From Bacteroidales bacterium (GTDB lineage Bacteria; Bacteroidota; Bacteroidia; Bacteroidales; UBA932), in contig JAFXPV010000120.1 in the NCBI GenBank assembly GCA_017527625.1, forward strand, positions 1 to 8,041: a stretch of DNA of 8,041 nt, written 5' to 3'. Shown piece after piece: positions 1 through 4,507 of this stretch. Below the pieces are notes generated by a model that did no database searches, was not told where the DNA came from, and worked only from the letters and a program-made list of their open reading frames with translations. Position numbers and translations under genes: made by a program. How positions within the stretch are numbered: position 1 is the first letter of the stretch; the number at the start of each line of letters is the position of its first letter.

Positions 1-54
1 CGCCGCCCGGGAGCGACGCTGTCTGAGCCACGTTAGGGCTGGACTGAGTCTAAG

Positions 55-74
55 ACAGGCAAGTCATTGCCTGT
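55..74. repeat. Perfect 8-bp inverted repeat with 4-nt loop
   Basis: ACAGGCAA at 55-62 is the exact reverse complement of TTGCCTGT at 67-74, separated by GTCA. This would form a stable hairpin in RNA of either strand. No run of T follows it in either direction, so it is not a typical rho-independent terminator. Confidence 0.7.
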
Positions 75-117
75 AGAAGACGAAGGACAGCACTAAAAGG
101 GCGAGTTCGTCGCGACA

Positions 118-159
118 GGCGGACGAAGCGAAATCCGCCGCCCGAGCGCAGCTCTGCGC
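118..159. repeat. Two adjacent GC-rich hairpins
   Basis: GGCGGA (118-123) pairs with TCCGCC (134-139) across a 10-nt loop. Just downstream GCGCAG (146-151) pairs with CTGCGC (154-159) across 2 nt, or more realistically as a 5-bp stem with a 4-nt loop. Together with the 55-74 hairpin this gives three perfect stems within about 105 bases, which suggests a structured transcript or a palindromic intergenic repeat. Confidence 0.55.
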
Positions 160-215
160 CCGCAGGCGTTGGTCCCTGCAGTCGCGGTAACAATCATAAC
201 GAGGATTTCCGACTA

Positions 216-247
216 TTGGCTTTTCTGCCGACATTTGCGTATCTTTG
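216..247 (+). promoter_or_regulatory. Putative Bacteroidetes promoter for the recF operon
   Basis: TATCTTTG at 240-247 matches the Bacteroidetes -7 element TAnnTTTG exactly. TTG at 216-218 fits the -33 element at a spacing of 21 bases. The -7 box ends only five bases before the recF ATG at 253, so transcription would begin at or very near the start codon. This is a consensus match read by eye, not a mapped start site. Confidence 0.5.
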
Positions 248-252
248 TTTTT

Positions 253-1353
253 ATGTACCTCAAGCGGATCAGCCTCACCAATTTCAAGAACATCCCGGAA
301 GCTCAGATCGAGTTCTCCGAGGGGCTGAACTGCATCAACGGGAACAACGGACAGGGCAAGACGAACCTGCTGGACGCCATCTACTACCTGTCGATGACCA
401 AGAGCTATTTCGACGCTGCCGACCGCTTCACTTTCAGGCACGGGGAGCAGACAGCCTCGGTGCAGGGCACCTATGTGAGCGCCGACGGCACTGAAGAGAC
501 CATCACAGTCCTGCTCACCAAAGACGGTCCCAAGCAGGTGCGCCGGGGCAAGAAGCAGTACGCCCGTTTCTCAGACCACATCGGACTGATCCCGATAGTG
601 ATGTCGTCCCCCACCGACACCGCCCTGGTGAACGATGCGGGCAGCGAGCGTCGCCGCTTCGTCAATATGTTCCTGTCGCAGACCGACAAGGCATACCTGC
701 GCAACCTGCAGGACTACAACCAGCTGCTGATGCAGCGCAACAAGCTGCTCAAGCAGGAAGAAGTGCCGGCCGACCTGCTGGACGTCTTCTCTGCAAGGCT
801 GGCGGAATATGCCGACTACATCTTCCGCAAAAGGGCCGAGCTCTGCGAGAGGCTGACCCCGCTCGTTGGAAGCTACCACAGCCTTCTGTCCGGCGGCAGC
901 GAGGAGATTTCCCTGAAATATGTGTCCGACCTTCACAACGGCTCCCTTGAAGACATCCTGCACAAGGAGGCCGAGAAGGAAAGGATACTTAAATATACTA
1001 CTGCCGGAGTACACCACGACGACATCCTGCTGCAGCTCGACGGCCATCCGCTGCGCAAATGCGGCTCACAGGGGCAGCAGAAAAGCTTCCTGATCGCGCT
1101 GAAACTGGCGCAGTTCACCATTATGCGCGGCAGCTACGCCTTCCCTCCCATCCTGCTGCTCGACGACGTGTTCGACAAGCTGGACTCCGACAGGGTGGCC
1201 CAGCTGCTGTCCATCGTCTCAGGCGAGGATTTCGGACAGATATTCATAACCGACAGCAACAAGGTGCGGCTCGGGCGGATCGTGGATTCGCTCGAAAAGG
1301 ACTGCGCAATGTTCGATGTCGAAGACGGCAGATATACGAGGACTGAGATATGA
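253..1353 (+). CDS. recF: DNA replication and repair protein RecF
   Basis: RecF is a cytoplasmic SMC/ABC-type ATPase that, with RecO and RecR, helps load RecA at single-stranded gaps and stalled forks. The 366-residue product shows the whole family pattern. The N-terminal strand MYLKRISLTNFKNI is followed by a Walker A motif GNNGQGKT (residues 30-37). A central lid region carries ERRRF (132-136) and Y-x5-QRN (155-163). The ABC signature is SQGQQ (272-276), and Walker B with D-loop is ILLLDDVFDKLD (300-311, acidic D304/D305). Length is typical for RecF. The reading frame stays open upstream to a TTG at 169, but the ATG at 253 is preferred because it places the conserved first strand at residue 1, as in E. 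coli RecF. There is no Shine-Dalgarno sequence, which is normal in this phylum. The stop overlaps the next gene's start (ATGA), implying translational coupling. Confidence 0.96.
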   Translation: MYLKRISLTNFKNIPEAQIEFSEGLNCINGNNGQGKTNLLDAIYYLSMTKSYFDAADRFTFRHGEQTASVQGTYVSADGTEETITVLLTKDGPKQVRRGKKQYARFSDHIGLIPIVMSSPTDTALVNDAGSERRRFVNMFLSQTDKAYLRNLQDYNQLLMQRNKLLKQEEVPADLLDVFSARLAEYADYIFRKRAELCERLTPLVGSYHSLLSGGSEEISLKYVSDLHNGSLEDILHKEAEKERILKYTTAGVHHDDILLQLDGHPLRKCGSQGQQKSFLIALKLAQFTIMRGSYAFPPILLLDDVFDKLDSDRVAQLLSIVSGEDFGQIFITDSNKVRLGRIVDSLEKDCAMFDVEDGRYTRTEI

Positions 1354-1643
1354 TAAGGCAGCAATCAGTACGGCTGGGAGACATACTCGAAGCGTGCATC
1401 CCGCAGAACAGCGCCCTCGGCAAAGGGCTGCTGACCGCAAGGGTGAGCGCCGCCTACCGCCAGGCTGTGGGCAGCCAGGCCGCAGCAGCCACTATGAACA
1501 TCAGCTTCAGCGACGGCAGCCTGCGCTGCAAGATATCCTCTTCGGTCTACCGTATGCACCTGGCCACGAACCAGGACGCGATACGCAAGGCCATCAACAA
1601 CATACTCGGCAGAGAAGAAGTCAAATCATTAATCTTTACATAA
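1350..1643 (+). CDS. DUF721 / DciA-like protein, probable replicative helicase-handling factor
   Basis: This 97-residue protein belongs by pattern to the DUF721 (DciA) family. It has a helical N-terminus (RLGDILEACI), an A-x2-Y-x3-VG segment near residues 34-41, then 'DGSLRCKISSSVYRMHL' (55-71) and a closing helix with INNILG (82-87) and a hydrophobic end. DciA proteins bind and help load the DnaB helicase in bacteria lacking DnaC. Extending that role to this short Bacteroidetes form is inference. Most family members have Trp before the VG motif; here Tyr36 takes that place. The ATG overlaps the recF stop codon by 4 bases and pdxB begins one base after its stop, so all three are probably one transcript. 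Pairing with recF supports a DNA-replication role. Confidence 0.8.
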   Translation: MIRQQSVRLGDILEACIPQNSALGKGLLTARVSAAYRQAVGSQAAAATMNISFSDGSLRCKISSSVYRMHLATNQDAIRKAINNILGREEVKSLIFT

Positions 1644-1644
1644 T

Positions 1645-2604
1645 ATGAAAGCCATCATCGACCAAGCCATACCTTACATCAAAGGTGTATTGGAGCCTTA
1701 TTTCGACGTTGAATACCTGCCCGGCAAGGACATCGACCGCGCCAAGGCTGCGGATGCCGACGTGCTGCTGATCCGCACCCGCACCCACTGCAACGAAGCG
1801 CTGCTGTCCGGCAGCAGGGTGAAACTCGTGGCCACCGCAACGATCGGATGCGACCACATCGATATGCCGTGGTGCCGCAGGGCCGGCATAAAGGTGGTCA
1901 ACGCTCCCGGCTGCAACAGCTCGGCCGTGATGGAATATTTCTATACCGCGATATACAAGCTCGCGGAGATGAAGCACATCGACCTGCTGGGTCAGACCAT
2001 CGGTGTGGTGGGAGTCGGCCACGTAGGAAGCAAGGTCGCCAATATGGGAGAGCACCTGGGATTCACGGTGCTGCGCAACGACCCTCCCCGTATGGCCGCA
2101 GAAGGGCCGAAAGGCTTCGTAGACCTCGACACCCTGCTCCGTAAGTCAGACATCGTCACGATCCACATACCTCTGGAGAACAACCTTGACTTCGCCGGAG
2201 ACCATTTCTTCGACAGTATGAAGGACGGAGCCATCTTCGTAAACGCTTCCCGCGGCGAAGTCGTAGTCGAGGAGGCCTTCCTGCGCAACCGCAGCCGCTT
2301 CGCCGGAGTCGTGATGGACGTGTGGAGGCACGAACCCGACATCACCCCCGCAATGCTTGCGGCAGCCGACATAGCGACACCCCACATCGCGGGCTATTCG
2401 ATGCAGGGTAAGATCAACGGCACGACAGCCGTTGTACGCGCAACCGGCGAGTTCTTCGACATCCCGGAACTCAAGGCCTTCAGCCTGCCTTCAGCCGAGA
2501 AGCCGTTCTCACTGACGAGGTACGACATTATGGCCGACGACGCAGCGCTGCGTTCGGCACCGGAGAACTTCGAATCGCTCAGAAGCCATTACAATTACAG
2601 ATAG
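1645..2604 (+). CDS. pdxB: 4-phosphoerythronate dehydrogenase (PdxB), short form
   Basis: PdxB oxidises 4-phospho-D-erythronate to 2-oxo-3-hydroxy-4-phosphobutanoate, the second step of the DXP-dependent route to pyridoxal 5'-phosphate. The 319-residue protein is a D-2-hydroxyacid dehydrogenase. It has an N-terminal catalytic half-domain, the segment TATIGCDHID (64-73) and 'NAPGCNSSAVMEY' (86-98) typical of PdxB, and a Rossmann motif GVGHVG (123-128). The catalytic triad candidates are Arg203 (NASRGEV), Glu230 (HEPD) and His247 (TPHIAGYS). The C-terminal dimerisation segment is recognisable (YDI-x2-DD-x2-LR, then LRSHY) but ends there. Compared with the 378-residue E. coli enzyme, it lacks roughly the last 25-30 residues and has a shorter linker before them. 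A generic 2-hydroxyacid dehydrogenase is the alternative, but the PdxB-specific segments argue against it. It follows the DUF721 gene by one base, and its 3' end overlaps the convergent HAD gene. Confidence 0.9.
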   Translation: MKAIIDQAIPYIKGVLEPYFDVEYLPGKDIDRAKAADADVLLIRTRTHCNEALLSGSRVKLVATATIGCDHIDMPWCRRAGIKVVNAPGCNSSAVMEYFYTAIYKLAEMKHIDLLGQTIGVVGVGHVGSKVANMGEHLGFTVLRNDPPRMAAEGPKGFVDLDTLLRKSDIVTIHIPLENNLDFAGDHFFDSMKDGAIFVNASRGEVVVEEAFLRNRSRFAGVVMDVWRHEPDITPAMLAAADIATPHIAGYSMQGKINGTTAVVRATGEFFDIPELKAFSLPSAEKPFSLTRYDIMADDAALRSAPENFESLRSHYNYR

Positions 2605-3194
2605 GAAACAAGTTCGTGGCGGAGCGCGTCAGCCGACTCGAAAAGGACGGTCTTGAAACCGAGCCTTTCGGCTGTCGCTATGTTCGCCGGATTGTCGTCG
2701 ACGAACAGTGACTCCTCAGCCTTGATGCCGTAGCGTTCCAGCAGGATCCTGTAGATACGCTCGTCGGGCTTGATCACTTTTTCTTCCCCGGAAATCACCA
2801 TACCGTCGAGAAGGCCGAACACCGGATATGACGACTGCACGTAGGTGCGGAACTTCTTGTCGTTCCAGTTGCTGAGGCCGTACAGGGCGTGTCCTGTCTC
2901 CTTGAGTTCGCTCACGAGGGCGAACATCCCGGGGATCGTGCCGCGCATCATACGCCACCAGCCCGTGTCGTAGAGCTCGATTTCAGAGGCCCACTGGGGA
3001 TATTTGCGCTGGAGAATCACTACTTCGCGGCGGAAAGAAGCTCCAGCGTCCATCTTCGCGTTCCATTCAGAGGTACAGATGTTTTCCAGAAACCAGTCGG
3101 CCTTGCGCTTGCTGCCGAACACATCATCATACAGATAATGAGGGTTCCAGTCGACAAGGACATTTCCGAAATCCAGAATTATGTTTTTAATCAT
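2595..3194 (-). CDS. HAD-superfamily (subfamily IA, YihX-like) phosphatase
   Basis: The 199-residue protein carries the four HAD motifs in order. Motif I is DFGNVLVD with nucleophile Asp8, motif II is LSNW with Ser108, motif III is IKPD with Lys142, and motif IV is VDDNPAN with Asp166/Asp167. An alpha-helical cap lies between motifs I and II (about residues 17-95), as in subfamily IA. The residue two after the nucleophile, usually the acid/base Asp, is Gly10; E. coli YihX, a glucose-1-phosphate phosphatase, also reads DLGN there. The substrate is unknown, but a small sugar phosphate is the best guess. The ATG at 3194 is chosen because it directly precedes 'IKNIILDFGN' and follows an A-rich stretch; the longer frame starts with TTG at 3224. 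The gene stands alone on this strand, with its last 10 bases overlapping the end of pdxB. A divergent promoter-like sequence lies upstream. Confidence 0.88.
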   Translation of the reverse strand: MIKNIILDFGNVLVDWNPHYLYDDVFGSKRKADWFLENICTSEWNAKMDAGASFRREVVILQRKYPQWASEIELYDTGWWRMMRGTIPGMFALVSELKETGHALYGLSNWNDKKFRTYVQSSYPVFGLLDGMVISGEEKVIKPDERIYRILLERYGIKAEESLFVDDNPANIATAERLGFKTVLFESADALRHELVSYL

Positions 3195-3241
3195 TTTTTG
3201 ATAGCTGAACGGGGCATTGCGCAAGCCGCCGAAAAACGCCG

Positions 3242-3271
3242 CAAAAATATCCTAAATCTATTTATATCAAA
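3242..3271 (-). promoter_or_regulatory. Putative promoter of the HAD phosphatase gene
   Basis: On the minus strand TATTTTTG (complement of 3242-3249) matches the Bacteroidetes -7 element TAnnTTTG. TTTG (complement of 3268-3271) fits the -33 element with 18 bases between. From the ATG at 3194 this leaves a leader of about 40 bases. It is a consensus match only, and the region is A/T-rich, so chance matches are more likely than elsewhere. Confidence 0.5.
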
Positions 3272-3300
3272 AATTTTTATTAGTATATTTGCTACGTTTG
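3261..3300 (+). promoter_or_regulatory. Putative promoter region of the V-type ATPase operon, two tandem -7 boxes
   Basis: Two exact TAnnTTTG matches occur nine bases apart: TATATTTG at 3284-3291 and TACGTTTG at 3293-3300. The first has a near-match -33 element, TTTA at 3261-3264, at a spacing of 19 bases; the second has no clear -33 partner. Transcripts would have leaders of roughly 10-30 bases before the ATG at 3320. The -33 region overlaps that of the opposite-facing HAD promoter. Confidence 0.55.
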
Positions 3301-3319
3301 ACCTTAAAAATTTCATAAA

Positions 3320-3934
3320 ATGCAGAATAAGTTGCAAGAATTGACAGATAAGCTTTACAACGAAGGTTTGTCCAAGGGGAAGCAGCAAGCCGAGCAGCTC
3401 CTTGCCGAGGCCGAAGCCAAGGCAGGCAAGATCGTGCAAGACGCTCAGACCCAGGCCGATCAAATCCTAAGCAAAGCCCGTAAGGACGCCGAAGACCTCA
3501 AGACGAAAGTGGCCGCCGACGTCAAAATGGCCTCCACGCAGTCCATTTCAGCCCTCAAGCAACAGATTGAAAAGACCCTGATGGCAAAGGTGGTCGGTTC
3601 CGAAGTCAAGGACGCCCTCCAGGACGCCAATTTCGTCAAGCCTCTCATCGAGACTGTCATCAAGTCCTTCAATGCAGCCGACATCGCCCCCGCAGGCCTG
3701 GACGTCATCCTTCCCGAAAGTATGAAGCAGACTCTCGGCAAGGCGCTTGAATCCGGTCTGGCCAAAGAACTCAAGTCATCAGTCAATATCGATTACGCCA
3801 AGAACATCGCCGGCGGCTTCAAGATCGCCCCTAAAGACGGCGGCTACTTCATCAGTTTCGCAGACGGCGACTTCGAGAAAATGTTCAGCGAATACCTCCG
3901 TCCTGCAGCAAAGAAGATCCTGTTCTCAGAATAA
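3320..3934 (+). CDS. atpE: V/A-type ATPase subunit E (peripheral stalk)
   Basis: Subunit E forms the peripheral stalk that holds the A3B3 head against rotation. The 204-residue product has the expected two parts. A long charged, Ala/Lys/Gln-rich N-terminal helix (about residues 1-95, for example 'QLLAEAEAKAGKIV') would make a coiled coil. A C-terminal globular part contains DVILPES (about 128-134) and the closing GGFKI, GGYFISF and LRPAAKKILF segments. Length fits the family (about 190-210). It is the first gene of the operon, starting about 20 bases after the promoter boxes, with an A-rich sequence before the ATG in place of a ribosome binding site. Its usual coiled-coil partner, subunit G/H, is not seen next to it. 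DUF2764 starts six bases after its stop. Confidence 0.88.
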   Translation: MQNKLQELTDKLYNEGLSKGKQQAEQLLAEAEAKAGKIVQDAQTQADQILSKARKDAEDLKTKVAADVKMASTQSISALKQQIEKTLMAKVVGSEVKDALQDANFVKPLIETVIKSFNAADIAPAGLDVILPESMKQTLGKALESGLAKELKSSVNIDYAKNIAGGFKIAPKDGGYFISFADGDFEKMFSEYLRPAAKKILFSE

Positions 3935-3940
3935 GCGGCA

Positions 3941-4507
3941 ATGAACAATTATCCCTATATAATTGCGAGCCTGCCGGACTATGTCCTCGACTTTGAGAAA
4001 AAGGACTGCGACTACCGTTCCGTAAGGGATGAGATCTATGAATTGCTCGAACCCCTGGACCGCAGGATGGTCGAGTGGATGGAGTATGGCTTCGACGACG
4101 CGAACCTCACCCCCCACTTCTACCGTACCTGCCGCAAGTGCAAGAACGAGTTTATCCGCGCCTACTTTGATTTCGACCACAAGGTCCGCACCGAAAAGGT
4201 TGCTTTCCTCAAGAAAGAGCCCACAGGTGACTATTTCGACGAGAAGGCCGCGCTGCTCAAGATTTTCGAGAACAAGAACATCCTCGAGAGGGAGCGCGAG
4301 CTGGACTTGCTGCTTTGGAACAAGATCGGCGACATCGTCCTCTTCGACGTCCTGGATTTCAACATCATCCTCGCTTTCCTCGCTAAAGCCAACATCATCG
4401 CGCGCTGGAACAAGCTCGACCGCACTTCCGGAGAAAAGCTCTTCCGCCAGTTCGTGAATGAGGTCAACGACACGTACAACGCATCGAAAAACAAAAATAA
4501 TATATGA
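3941..4507 (+). CDS. DUF2764 family protein of the V-type ATPase operon
   Basis: This 188-residue protein has no proven function. It matches the DUF2764 family found between subunits E and A in the V-ATPase operons of Bacteroidetes and Chlamydia. It opens with 'NNYPYIIASLPDY' and is otherwise mostly helical and highly charged, with no signal peptide or membrane segment. It has a long acidic/basic stretch (FENKNILERERELDLLLWNK, about 107-126) and a hydrophobic helix ILAFLAKANII (about 142-152). Its position is where Thermus and Enterococcus operons carry subunit C, the socket joining rotor axle to the c-ring, so a subunit C-like role is a reasonable inference. It is far shorter than a usual subunit C (about 320-380 residues). 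Two Cys (CRKC, about residues 64-67) form a CxxC pair without a second pair, so a zinc site within one chain is not supported. Its stop overlaps the subunit A start (ATGA). Confidence 0.8.
   Translation: MNNYPYIIASLPDYVLDFEKKDCDYRSVRDEIYELLEPLDRRMVEWMEYGFDDANLTPHFYRTCRKCKNEFIRAYFDFDHKVRTEKVAFLKKEPTGDYFDEKAALLKIFENKNILERERELDLLLWNKIGDIVLFDVLDFNIILAFLAKANIIARWNKLDRTSGEKLFRQFVNEVNDTYNASKNKNNI

Larger units (their letters stand above)
1..215. other. Palindrome-rich stretch with no gene seen upstream of recF
   Basis: I see no credible coding sequence in any frame. The plus-strand frames stop early, and the one open minus-strand frame runs through the recF start and resembles no family I know. The stretch is dense in short perfect inverted repeats (listed separately). 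It also has repeated words: CGCCGCCCG at 1-9 and 136-144, GACAGGC at 54-60 and 114-120, and GACGAAG at 79-85 and 122-128. It could be a structured RNA, a dispersed intergenic repeat, or the edge of something outside the window. None of the hairpins is followed by a T-tract on either strand, so a simple intrinsic terminator is not supported. Calling it non-coding is fairly safe; any function is unknown. Confidence 0.5.

Noticed and set aside
55..74. The inverted repeat as a rho-independent terminator
   Set aside because: No T-tract follows the stem on either strand.
42..90. Weak resemblance to the 3' part of tmRNA (GACTGAGTCTAAG followed by CTGTAGAAG)
   Set aside because: There is no recognisable tag-peptide frame, no T-arm with a GTTCGAAT-type loop and no CCA end; the short similarity is probably chance.
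169..252. Upstream extension of recF from a TTG start by 28 residues
   Set aside because: The added residues match nothing in RecF, the start codon is TTG, the promoter-like box lies inside the extension, and the ATG at 253 begins exactly at the conserved first strand.
64..441. Minus-strand open frame of 125 codons across the recF start
   Set aside because: It runs antisense to the RecF Walker A region and its product resembles no known family. It is a shadow of recF plus the GC-rich upstream stretch.
1316..1648. Arg-rich plus-strand frame overlapping the DUF721 gene
   Set aside because: It is an out-of-frame reading of DUF721 DNA with high Arg/Gln/His content and no family pattern; the DUF721 frame carries the conserved motifs.
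3195..3224. Upstream extension of the HAD phosphatase by 10 residues
   Set aside because: It would start with TTG and add residues before the first beta strand, which in HAD proteins normally begins the chain. The ATG at 3194 has an A-rich upstream typical of Bacteroidetes starts.
4129..4143. CxxC pair of DUF2764 as a zinc-binding site
   Set aside because: There is only one pair and no clear second Cys/His pair nearby, so a site within one chain is not supported.
4029..4457. Ser/Thr/Arg-rich frame of 142 codons inside DUF2764
   Set aside because: The low-complexity composition is what a shifted reading of C-ending codons gives; the DUF2764 frame matches the family and fits the operon.
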